Origin: Chloroflexota bacterium
GTDB taxonomy: Bacteria; Chloroflexota; Dehalococcoidia; Lucifugimonadales; Lucifugimonadaceae
Length of the DNA stretch: 49,409 nt
Assembly (NCBI GenBank): GCA_002721675.1
Contig: PBLC01000014.1
Span: 1 to 49,409, forward strand
Direction of reading: 5' to 3'
Shown: one piece after another, positions 43,173 through 49,409 of the stretch
Layout of the letters: each line of letters opens with the position of its first letter
Numbering within the stretch: position 1 is the first letter of the stretch
Program-made: the position numbers and the translations under genes
Notes under the pieces: generated by a model
The model's input: only the letters and a program-made list of their open reading frames with translations
Told to the model about the DNA's origin: nothing
Database searches by the model: none

Positions 43173-44834
43173 ATGACTTTTGAATCAAAGAAGTTGCCTG
43201 GTGACAGGATCTCTTCACTTAAAAAAATTTTAGATAATAAAGGAAATGCAATTGGGCTTGAAGCTCATAGTGGCCTTAGCGGAATAGTTGTAGAAAAATC
43301 TGAATTTGATTTCGTTTGGGAAAGTAGTCTTACTGACTCTGCAAGCAAAGGGTTGCCGGACGCCTCAATTGTTAGCAATGAAAGCAGACTTCATACTATT
43401 GAAGAAATATTGAATGTAACGACTAAGCCTATGATAGTTGATGGAGATACAGGTGGGGATGAAGATAATTTTAGATTTCTAGTAAAAAGATTAGAGAATC
43501 AAGGCGTTTCGGCGGTAATTGTAGAAGATAAAATATTCCCTAAAAGAAATAGCTTTGGTGGAACAGTTGGGGCAGGCATGGAGGACCCTGATATTTTCTC
43601 GAAAAAATTATCGGTTGGAATGGAAACAAAATCTACTTCTGATTTCTTGATAATTGCTAGACTAGAAAGCCTGATTGCAGGTTTAGGCATGGAAGAAACT
43701 ATGTCTAGGGCAGAAAAGTATATTAATTCTGGAGCGGATGGAATAATGATTCATTCAAAATTAAAAACTCCTAATGAAATAATAGAGTTTATTCCAAAAT
43801 ATGAAGAATTGTGTTCAAAACTTGGAAGAAGACCATACTTAATAGCCGTTCCTACAACTTATAATTCAATTTCTGACAAAGAATTAATAGATCTTGGTGT
43901 AGATATAATAATTCATGCAAATCATTTAAGTAGAGCATCATTTCAATCTATGCTAGATACTGCCAAACTAATCTCTAAATCTGGAAGAAGCTTAGAATCA
44001 GACGAAAATATCGCCACAGTTAAAGAACTTTTTGCCGCAGTTGGTTATGACAAGATACTTGAGAGGGATTCGGAAAAAACAACTAATATATCAGCAATAA
44101 TAGCATCTGCAGGAAATCAGTCTGATGATGAAAAGCCAAGGTCACTCGTAAATATCTCTGGCAAAACTCTCGTACAACATCAAATCGAAACTCTAAGAAA
44201 AGTTGGAATAGAAGATATTGTTATAACTGTTAACAATTTAGATAAATTCAAAGATATTGAAAATTCTGGCGCTAAACTTATTGAGTCTAATTTTCCTGAA
44301 GAGAAGAAATTACTTCATTCGATTATGTCGGCTGATAAATATTTAAGCGAACATACCCTAATAACATATGGGGACATATTGTTTAATGAAAAAATTGTTT
44401 CTAATCTAGTTTCCAGCAAGGAAGATATCGTAATTGCTGTGGATTCTTCTTATAGATATCACAAACATAATGTTGATAAAAAATTAGAATTAGTTTCATA
44501 TTCTGAAAAAAAATCTGCAAGCAATAGGCGCCAATTAAGAATGTCAGAATTATATGAAGTTTCAAATCTTGGAAAAAATCTTGATTTAGAATCTGCGGAA
44601 GCTGAGTTTATTGGTGTAGCTTATTTTTCACCAAATGGAATAAAAGATTTAAAGGAATCTTTTTCAAAAATGAACAAGATGGGGACCTCAGAAGGCTTAT
44701 TAATAGATATATTAAATTTCATGATTAAAGAGGGAATAAAAATAAATTCTATGGAATTTGATGGTGGGTGGATTGAGTTACATACTAAAGACGATTTCAA
44801 AATGGCAGAAGAGGAACTAAACCTTGAGTATTAG
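43173..44834 (+). CDS. pepM: Phosphoenolpyruvate mutase fused to a nucleotidyltransferase domain
   Basis: The first 290 residues are PEP mutase, which rearranges phosphoenolpyruvate to phosphonopyruvate, the entry step of nearly all C-P bond synthesis. GLEAHSGLSG, VDGDTGG and EDKIFPKRNS (residues 118-127) fit the diagnostic EDKx5NS motif that separates PepM from isocitrate-lyase relatives. From about residue 306 a sugar-phosphate/choline-phosphate nucleotidyltransferase domain follows (SAIIASAGNQ, LVNISGKTLVQHQIETL, TYGDILF, FDGGWIELHT). Its signature loop lacks the usual G-x-R. Fused domains of this type cytidylylate phosphonates such as 2-aminoethylphosphonate in some bacteria. The 553-residue length equals two full domains. 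Confidence 0.9.
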   Translation: MTFESKKLPGDRISSLKKILDNKGNAIGLEAHSGLSGIVVEKSEFDFVWESSLTDSASKGLPDASIVSNESRLHTIEEILNVTTKPMIVDGDTGGDEDNFRFLVKRLENQGVSAVIVEDKIFPKRNSFGGTVGAGMEDPDIFSKKLSVGMETKSTSDFLIIARLESLIAGLGMEETMSRAEKYINSGADGIMIHSKLKTPNEIIEFIPKYEELCSKLGRRPYLIAVPTTYNSISDKELIDLGVDIIIHANHLSRASFQSMLDTAKLISKSGRSLESDENIATVKELFAAVGYDKILERDSEKTTNISAIIASAGNQSDDEKPRSLVNISGKTLVQHQIETLRKVGIEDIVITVNNLDKFKDIENSGAKLIESNFPEEKKLLHSIMSADKYLSEHTLITYGDILFNEKIVSNLVSSKEDIVIAVDSSYRYHKHNVDKKLELVSYSEKKSASNRRQLRMSELYEVSNLGKNLDLESAEAEFIGVAYFSPNGIKDLKESFSKMNKMGTSEGLLIDILNFMIKEGIKINSMEFDGGWIELHTKDDFKMAEEELNLEY

Positions 44835-45339
44835 TGCTGATAACTTTATTGCATTATTAAAGGATCATTCTTTTTTTAATGTAGCAGGAGTGCCCGATTC
44901 AACTTTCGGTGGACTATTCAATAAAGTTGATAGCGATACGGAAATAAATTATTTCCGAGCAAATAGAGAAGATACTGCACTCGGGATAGCATCAGGAATT
45001 TCTATATCAAATAAAAATTGTTGCGTATTAATGCAGAATTCTGGGATTGGAAACATCATCAATCCTTTAACATCATTTAATCTTCTTTATAATATCCCTG
45101 TGTTGCTAATAATTGGATGGCGAGGATATGGAGGAAAACCAAATGATGCTCCAGAACATTGGATAATGGGAGAAAAAACTGAGGAATATTTTAAAATGCT
45201 CGATATACCTATTTGCACATTTGAAAATTCTGAAGAAGCCGACGAAGAGATAAATAAAAAGTTAAATTCTGAATTAAATTCATACGACAAATCACCAAAT
45301 ACAAAGGCTTTGATTTTTAAATCCGGGGTAATTGTTTAA
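44824..45339 (+). CDS. Phosphonopyruvate decarboxylase, N-terminal (pyrimidine-domain) subunit
   Basis: A 171-residue protein with the first half of a thiamine-diphosphate decarboxylase: VAGVPDSTFGGL, NREDTALGIASG with the cofactor-activating Glu, and QNSGIGNIINPLTSF. Together with the next gene it converts phosphonopyruvate to phosphonoacetaldehyde, the irreversible step that pulls PEP mutase forward. Ppd is usually one chain of about 370-390 residues. Here it is split at the domain boundary, as in sulfopyruvate decarboxylase ComD/ComE. The TTG start overlaps the pepM end by 11 bases. Confidence 0.87.
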   Translation: MSISADNFIALLKDHSFFNVAGVPDSTFGGLFNKVDSDTEINYFRANREDTALGIASGISISNKNCCVLMQNSGIGNIINPLTSFNLLYNIPVLLIIGWRGYGGKPNDAPEHWIMGEKTEEYFKMLDIPICTFENSEEADEEINKKLNSELNSYDKSPNTKALIFKSGVIV

Positions 45340-45899
45340 TGATCACTAGAAATAAAGTCATAAAATTAATAATGAGCAAATTAAAAGATGAAGATCTTGT
45401 GATCTCTACTACAGGAATGATATCCAGAGAAATATTTTCATGCAAAGACAAGAATAGTAATTTTTATATGATTGGTTCTATGGGGCTTGCAGGTTCTTTC
45501 GCCACTGGAATAGCAATCTCTAACCCTAAAAAGAATGTAGTCATCTTTGATGGGGATGGTAGTTTATTAATGAATTTAGGTTCTGTTGCATGTACTGGGT
45601 ATTATGCTCCAAAGAATCTAACTCATATTATTCTTGATAATTATTCTTATCAATCAACAGGAGATCAGCCTTCGATATCTAAGTCCATAGATATTTGCGG
45701 AATAGCCACTGCCTCAGGGTACCAGATGGTTAAAGATTTTCCTCAATTTAAAGAGGAAGATTTAGATGGAATAAATATTTCAACTAATAGCCTTTCTATG
45801 TACAGGATTCATGTATCTACTGAAGACACTCATAACATTCCAAGAGTTAGTCACTTACCGCATGAAATTACAAAGAATTTTAAATCCAAAATATTATGA
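45339..45899 (+). CDS. Phosphonopyruvate decarboxylase, C-terminal (thiamine-diphosphate) subunit
   Basis: A 186-residue protein carrying GSMGLAGSFATGIA and the cofactor/Mg motif GDGSLLMNLGSVA ending with LDNYSYQSTG. It matches the second half of Ppd. It begins with TAATG across the stop of the N-terminal subunit, so equal synthesis is likely. The alternative reading as sulfopyruvate decarboxylase (coenzyme M) is disfavoured because PEP mutase is adjacent and no ComA-C gene is seen. Confidence 0.87.
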   Translation: MITRNKVIKLIMSKLKDEDLVISTTGMISREIFSCKDKNSNFYMIGSMGLAGSFATGIAISNPKKNVVIFDGDGSLLMNLGSVACTGYYAPKNLTHIILDNYSYQSTGDQPSISKSIDICGIATASGYQMVKDFPQFKEEDLDGINISTNSLSMYRIHVSTEDTHNIPRVSHLPHEITKNFKSKIL

Positions 45900-46333
45900 A
45901 AAATGAATTTTTAGAAAATAATAATAGGCCATTTGCTTTTATAACTATGTGTGCAGACCCAATACATCACGGACATATAAATATACTGCATGAAGCAAAA
46001 AAATATGGATCTGTAATTGTAGGTTTAATGACAGACGATGCAATGAAAAGTTATAAAGGAGAGCCGCTGTCATCATTTAATGAAAGATCAAAAGTTTTAT
46101 CCGAATTAAGATCTGTATCTGGAATCATTCCAGTTGAAAGTATTGATTTTGTGCCTTATCTAAAGGAATACAAATTTGAATACTTTTTACACGGGGATGA
46201 TTGGAAGCAAGGTGTCCAAAAAGGATCTAGAGAAAATGCTATATCTGCTATGTCAGAATGGGGAGGAAAAGTTATCGATGTTCCTTATACCGAAGGGGTT
46301 TCATCTTCAGATTTGAAGAAAGGGATTATTTAA
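45896..46333 (+). CDS. Cytidylyltransferase of the phosphonate cluster (TagD/Pcyt2-like)
   Basis: A 145-residue HxGH nucleotidyltransferase: CADPIHHGHINILHEAK (HHGH at 24-27), VGLMTDDA, ERSKVL and the late GVSSSDLKK in place of the usual ISTT-x-IK. Relatives make CDP-glycerol or CDP-ethanolamine; the N-terminal domain of fosfomycin Fom1 is the same type and cytidylylates 2-hydroxyethylphosphonate. Here it probably makes CMP-5'-hydroxyethylphosphonate or a similar donor. It overlaps the decarboxylase by four bases. It is the second nucleotidyltransferase in the cluster besides the domain fused to PepM. Confidence 0.8.
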   Translation: MKNEFLENNNRPFAFITMCADPIHHGHINILHEAKKYGSVIVGLMTDDAMKSYKGEPLSSFNERSKVLSELRSVSGIIPVESIDFVPYLKEYKFEYFLHGDDWKQGVQKGSRENAISAMSEWGGKVIDVPYTEGVSSSDLKKGII

Positions 46334-46335
46334 AG

Positions 46336-46411
46336 TGGTGGGCGATGAGGGACTCGAACCCCCGACCCTCTCGGTGTAAACGAGATGCTCTACCAGCTGA
46401 GCTAATCGCCC
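46336..46411 (-). tRNA. tRNA-Val (anticodon UAC), CCA encoded
   Basis: The minus strand folds as a full cloverleaf of 76 bases. The acceptor stem is GGGCGAT/ATCGCCC, the D arm is GCTC..GAGC, and the anticodon stem TCTCG/CGAGA has loop TTTACAC (anticodon TAC at 46376-46378). The T arm has loop TTCGAGT between GGGGG and CCCTC. The discriminator A and 3' CCA are in the DNA. Its 3' end lies two bases from the stop of the convergent cytidylyltransferase gene. Confidence 0.97.
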
Positions 46412-46428
46412 TTAATTTGCAAACTCTA

Positions 46429-46434
46429 ATTATA
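46429..46434 (-). promoter_or_regulatory. Candidate -10 box for tRNA-Val
   Basis: A perfect TATAAT on the minus strand lies 17 bases before the tRNA 5' end, in the 56-base gap after the lipoprotein gene. It suggests independent transcription of the tRNA. No clear -35 is visible. Confidence 0.4.
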
Positions 46435-46467
46435 ACTATTGTTAAAAATATTACTATAGTGAGTTCA

Positions 46468-47271
46468 CTAATTAATATATTCCTCAATCTGTTCAAGCGA
46501 AGCATAGCCTTGAAATTTAGCAACGATCATTCCTGATTTCGATACTACGTATAACCACTGGCCTTCATCAACGCCCCATTCTCTAATAACTGGATTAATC
46601 TTTTTCTTCTCAAAATCATTTTTCAACTCGACAGGATTTAAATAAGTTTCAATATGAACTATAGGCAAAGATCTATATTTTTCACTTAGTTCATAGAGAG
46701 TATCTATTTGAGGTCCGCAAGTAGGATCTATACAAAAAGCTGGACTCATAAAAGATACGATAAATAGTTCATTAGCTTTTAAAAGTTCACTAACCTTACT
46801 CTTGTAAAATAAGTCATTTAGTGGAGTTCCGGTTGAAAGGTTTTCAATAGATGTATCATCAATAGTTAGGTTATTTGATGCCGGTGCTCTATCACCTACG
46901 CTTAGAGATTCAGAAATCTCTTTTACAGAAAAAATGGCATATCCATCACCCAGACTAATTTTCCATTCTCCACTTTTTTCAAAATCAATTATCTCAGTGT
47001 ATAAACCGTTATTTAAGCCCGTATCATAATAGTCTGGAAAGCCAACAAATATTAGTTCTTTCTTAAATTTGGGGTACCCTCCTTCTCCGTTAAATGAAAC
47101 TTCTAAAGACTCTTTATTTACTAATCCATTAGTATCTGCAAAAGCAACCGAAAACCTATTTGTACCAACCTGAAGATCTTCTGTAGCTACAAAAATCTGT
47201 ACATTTTCATGAGTTGAGCATGAAAATAACAACAACGAAATAAAGGATATTAATAATATATATATTTTCAT
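46468..47271 (-). CDS. Lipoprotein with a C-terminal thioredoxin-like domain
   Basis: A 267-residue predicted lipoprotein (lipobox LFSC, Cys 18). The first 110 residues look like an immunoglobulin-type beta domain. The second half has a redoxin pattern: DRAPASNN, LFIVSFMSPAFCIDPTCGPQ, VHIETY and YVVSKSGMIVAKFQGYAS. The Cys pair is spaced CxxxxC rather than CxxC, as in SCO1-like variants with altered spacing, so it may bind metal or act as a thiol reductant outside the membrane. It starts at TAATG on the stop of the next thioredoxin-type gene. Confidence 0.62.
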   Translation of the reverse strand: MKIYILLISFISLLLFSCSTHENVQIFVATEDLQVGTNRFSVAFADTNGLVNKESLEVSFNGEGGYPKFKKELIFVGFPDYYDTGLNNGLYTEIIDFEKSGEWKISLGDGYAIFSVKEISESLSVGDRAPASNNLTIDDTSIENLSTGTPLNDLFYKSKVSELLKANELFIVSFMSPAFCIDPTCGPQIDTLYELSEKYRSLPIVHIETYLNPVELKNDFEKKKINPVIREWGVDEGQWLYVVSKSGMIVAKFQGYASLEQIEEYIN

Positions 47272-48452
47272 TAAAATCCTTCCTCATAAGAACCAAATGT
47301 GAAAGCAAAAACAGATATTCCTTTATCTTGCGGAAGTAAAGTGATCACTTTCTCTGTATATTCTGGAAGAATTAGAAGGGAGTACATTTTAGGCTCGTTA
47401 ATATTTATATAACTCCTCCCTTTGTTATCAAAACTGATATCTAACCCAGCTTCATTCTCTTCCAAAAATTTTCCATCTAATTTAACAAAAAGTTTAGATT
47501 CATTGTCGCTTGAGAAAACACCATTAACACTCTTAGATCTAAATTTAAAAGATAAATATTCGTTTTCAGAAGGAGAATTATTTCCAGAAATTACACTCTC
47601 AAAATCATTATTCCAATTTCCACTTAAATAAAATTTATTATGAGAATATTCATAGTCATCAATATAGTTATGGGGGCTTCCTATGTTGTCATAATAATCA
47701 ATATTTCCACAATAAACACCTCCGTAAGAAAGATTTCTCTCACTTCCCATATATAGCTCTCTAGTCATTCTATAAAATGGCCTCTCACCATCTGCGTTCT
47801 TATCATTCATTCCAGAATTTTCAGCATAAAAGCCACCGAAAACAGATTCGTCTATTTCTTGGTTCTCAATCTTTCCTAATTCCTTATTTGATAGATCTTT
47901 ATTTTTTTCTTCTAAAAGTTTTCGGATTTCTTTTTCAGCTTCAATATACCCACCCTCTCCAAAATGAGCGTACACAACCTGGCCTTCAGAATTAAATAAA
48001 TATTTTGCTGGCCAATATCTGTTATTGAACTCGTTCCAAATATCAAAATTATTATCTAGAACTATTGGATAATCTAAATTATTTTCTTCAACTGATTTTT
48101 TTATATTCTTAATTTTTTTCTCAAACTCAAACTCAGGAGTGTGTACGCCAATTATTACTAGGCCATCATCCTTGTACTTACTATTCCACTCATTAATAAA
48201 AGGAAAGGTTCTTATGCAATTAACACAGGTATAAGTCCAAAAATCTATCAAAACAATCTTGCCTTCGCCTACTTGGCCACCAATAGAAATTGGGTCAGAA
48301 TTAATCCATTCTGTGTTTTCATAGTTTGGAATCTCATGTTGAGGGGTAATGTATATTTCAGGCTCAGACTTAATATCTTCCGAGCAAGAAAATAAAATTA
48401 CTGCCAAAATTAATATGGATAAATATTTTTTAAGCAATTCCCAATCCAGCAT
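47271..48452 (-). CDS. TlpA/DipZ-like thioredoxin-domain lipoprotein
   Basis: A 393-residue predicted lipoprotein (LFSC, Cys 23). A thioredoxin domain has VLIDFWTYTCVNCIRTFP (active-site pair C76/C79), VIGVHTPEFEFE and the WPAKYLF cis-Pro region. The C-terminal 200 residues form a beta-rich domain like the extra domain of DipZ proteins. It probably works in disulfide exchange or cytochrome maturation outside the cytoplasm. The start is uncertain: ATG at 48452 gives an acidic N-tip, while a TTG five codons on gives a more usual signal peptide (MLKKYLSI). It overlaps the Hyi-like gene by 23 bases. Confidence 0.78.
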   Translation of the reverse strand: MLDWELLKKYLSILILAVILFSCSEDIKSEPEIYITPQHEIPNYENTEWINSDPISIGGQVGEGKIVLIDFWTYTCVNCIRTFPFINEWNSKYKDDGLVIIGVHTPEFEFEKKIKNIKKSVEENNLDYPIVLDNNFDIWNEFNNRYWPAKYLFNSEGQVVYAHFGEGGYIEAEKEIRKLLEEKNKDLSNKELGKIENQEIDESVFGGFYAENSGMNDKNADGERPFYRMTRELYMGSERNLSYGGVYCGNIDYYDNIGSPHNYIDDYEYSHNKFYLSGNWNNDFESVISGNNSPSENEYLSFKFRSKSVNGVFSSDNESKLFVKLDGKFLEENEAGLDISFDNKGRSYININEPKMYSLLILPEYTEKVITLLPQDKGISVFAFTFGSYEEGF

Positions 48453-49221
48453 ATTGTTTTATCCATTCTAAGCCTTCCTCGGTAGTTTTTTCAGGCTTGT
48501 ATTCAGCTCCAATAAACCCTTCATACCCCAAATCATCAATGAAATTAAATATATTTGAATAACCAATTTCTCCCTTTCCAGGCTCCAGTCTTCCTGGAAC
48601 ATCTGCGATTTGAAAGTGACCAATAATATCTATATGCTTCTTGATATTATTCATGATATTACCTTCCATTAACTGCATATGATAAACGTCGTACTGGAGT
48701 CCAAAGTTATCATCAGAAACATCTGAGACAACTTTTGCACCATCAGTAGAATTTGATATGAAAAAGCCTGGCTGATCAAAAGTATTTATTGGCTCAATAA
48801 GCAACTTGGTGCCAGATTGTTTAAACAAAGGTGCGGCATATGAAAGATTTTCTATAAGAGTTTGATATTGCACTGACCTTTCCAAATCATCAATCGAGGG
48901 GCCAGGGGTACAGTTAATTACCTTTACACCTAACTCAGTACAGTACATTAAAGAATTATCAACACTTAATTTAAATTTATCTATTCCTCTAGGATCAATA
49001 GCCAGATTCATTTTGCCTGTTTCATTATTATTTACATCAATATTAATAAGGACCTGAAGCATATCTAAGTCACTAATTAAAGATGATAATAAATTCAAAT
49101 CTAAAGAATACGGATGCTGTAATTCAACAAATTTGAAGCCTAGTTCATGAGACTTCTTATATCTGTCTAGAATTTCATATTCGTTAAATAAAAACTGCAA
49201 ATTTAAATCTATTTTAGCCAT
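48430..49221 (-). CDS. Hydroxypyruvate-isomerase-like TIM-barrel protein
   Basis: A 263-residue sugar-isomerase-type barrel. LLIEPINTFDQPGFF, LQYDVYHMQLMEG, GHFQIADVPGRLEPGKGEIGY and GFIGAEYKP carry the metal-binding Glu, Asp, His/Gln and Glu of the Hyi family. Hyi interconverts hydroxypyruvate and tartronate semialdehyde; relatives include 2-oxo-tetronate isomerase (OtnI). No glyoxylate or tetronate partners are nearby. It heads an operon with two thioredoxin-type lipoproteins, with no obvious link. A good promoter lies just upstream. Confidence 0.8.
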   Translation of the reverse strand: MAKIDLNLQFLFNEYEILDRYKKSHELGFKFVELQHPYSLDLNLLSSLISDLDMLQVLINIDVNNNETGKMNLAIDPRGIDKFKLSVDNSLMYCTELGVKVINCTPGPSIDDLERSVQYQTLIENLSYAAPLFKQSGTKLLIEPINTFDQPGFFISNSTDGAKVVSDVSDDNFGLQYDVYHMQLMEGNIMNNIKKHIDIIGHFQIADVPGRLEPGKGEIGYSNIFNFIDDLGYEGFIGAEYKPEKTTEEGLEWIKQYAGLGIA

Positions 49222-49227
49222 AATCTA

Positions 49228-49258
49228 ATTGTACTCTATTATTAAAATGTTTTGACAA
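49228..49258 (-). promoter_or_regulatory. Candidate promoter of the Hyi-like operon, leaderless arrangement
   Basis: On the minus strand TTGTCA (49253-49258) and TACAAT (49228-49233) are 19 bases apart. The -10 box is followed by exactly six bases and then the ATG, with no Shine-Dalgarno sequence. The spacer between boxes is longer than ideal. Confidence 0.5.
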
Positions 49259-49264
49259 AAAAAA

Positions 49265-49288
49265 GGGAGGCATTAAAGAATGCCTCCC
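49265..49288. terminator. Rho-independent terminator hairpin
   Basis: A perfect 10-base-pair stem (GGGAGGCATT with AATGCCTCCC) around an AAAG loop. On the minus strand it is followed by a run of T (the complement of AAAA before the stem and beyond), so it should end the membrane-protein transcript entering from the right edge. On the plus strand the downstream T-run is weaker. It is the only strong hairpin terminator seen in the window. Confidence 0.85.
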
Positions 49289-49308
49289 TAAAATTTATTT
49301 ATATTTTT

Positions 49309-49407
49309 TTAGTCGCCCCTATAGTTCAGTACACCTACTGCAACAAATACGAGTGATGCGCCAAGCCAAATTATTATTTCAACTATTTCACCAAGTGATA
49401 AGCCAAG
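49309..49407 (-). CDS. C-terminal end of a membrane protein, cut by the window edge
   Basis: Only the last 32 residues are present: a short Gly/Leu-rich piece, a hydrophobic helix (IVEIIIWLGASLVFVAVGVL) and the end NYRGD. The ending resembles the last span of EamA/DMT-type transporters, where a glycine-rich helix closes the protein. With so little sequence this is only a suggestion. The strong terminator 20 bases downstream supports a real gene end. Confidence 0.45.
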   Translation of the reverse strand, partial: LGLSLGEIVEIIIWLGASLVFVAVGVLNYRGD

Positions 49408-49409
49408 GA

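Noticed and set aside
44824-45899. Sulfopyruvate decarboxylase (ComD/ComE) of coenzyme M synthesis
   Set aside because: The two-subunit layout fits, but the adjacent true PEP mutase and phosphonate-type reductase make phosphonopyruvate decarboxylase the better call.
46258-46536. A 92-residue open frame running across the cytidylyltransferase end and the tRNA
   Set aside because: It covers the tRNA-Val gene and reads the tRNA antisense; the peptide (RDSNPRPSRCKRDALPAELI) is the well-known false ORF produced by reverse tRNA sequence.
1-49409. CRISPR arrays, insertion sequences, prophage or rRNA
   Set aside because: No regularly spaced repeats, transposase or integrase motifs, phage structural genes or rRNA sequence were noticed on either strand.

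Overview
The window is about 49 kb of very AT-rich, tightly packed bacterial DNA. Neighbouring genes commonly share a stop and a start (ATGA, TAATG), and convergent genes overlap tail to tail by 4 to 15 bases. This points to a streamlined, probably marine, genome. The best guess at the host is a Chloroflexota lineage of the SAR202/Dehalococcoidia kind. The clues are the dgt-dnaG-rpoD string, a three-subunit molybdenum hydroxylase, an eukaryote-like (type 2) isoleucyl-tRNA synthetase, a geranylgeranyl-reductase-type flavoprotein and several lipoproteins. This is inference from gene content, with no marker phylogeny behind it.

Layout. 1-4872 (+): a sugar-acid island with a NeuB-like synthase (cut by the window edge), a KdsC-like phosphatase, a PtmA-like SDR, a CMP-sugar synthetase and a transketolase broken by a one-base frameshift. 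4858-9216: a geranylgeranyl-reductase-like flavoprotein (-), then trxB-thrB-lysC (+). 9206-12087 (-): UDP-glucuronate epimerase, recF and a sirtuin. 12132-13496: a HAD hydrolase and a DUF1461 membrane protein. 13518-26309 (+): a long housekeeping run, mazG-lysA-holB-cmk-plsC-glmS, a putative restriction-type nuclease, a CIA30-like protein, dgt-dnaG-rpoD and two small envelope proteins. 26306-30849 (-): a Ktr/Trk potassium uptake operon with three RCK-type proteins and a Usp-like protein, ending in pheA. 30907-31980 (+): an HtrA lipoprotease. 31983-39016 (-): a molybdenum hydroxylase operon followed by a MoaD-like carrier and ileS. 39117-40799 (-): two paralogous lipoproteins of unknown family around a DUF805 membrane protein. 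40860-46333 (+): a UxuA-like enzyme followed by a phosphonate biosynthesis cluster. 46336-49409 (-): tRNA-Val, two lipoproteins with thioredoxin folds, a hydroxypyruvate-isomerase-like gene, a terminator and the tail of a membrane protein.

The phosphonate genes form a coherent route. PEP mutase makes phosphonopyruvate, a two-subunit decarboxylase makes phosphonoacetaldehyde, and an iron-type dehydrogenase probably makes 2-hydroxyethylphosphonate. One or both of two nucleotidyltransferases would activate it with CTP for attachment to a lipid or glycan. The sugar-acid island is also built around CTP activation, so the window encodes two routes to CMP-linked surface decorations.

The most unusual direct readings are: recF and holB with no canonical start codon, carrying AUU and AUC exactly where AUG is expected; promoter-like -10 boxes 6-7 bases upstream of start codons lacking Shine-Dalgarno sites, suggesting leaderless mRNAs; a primase zinc finger with Tyr replacing the conserved His plus an added Cys; a phosphonate dehydrogenase with Gln at a metal-ligand position; and a lone nuclease fusing a DUF3427-like module to a NucS-like PD-(D/E)XK domain. 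No CRISPR array, insertion sequence, rRNA or prophage was seen. The only stretch of more than 300 bases without an intact gene (4484-4857) holds the displaced end of the transketolase.
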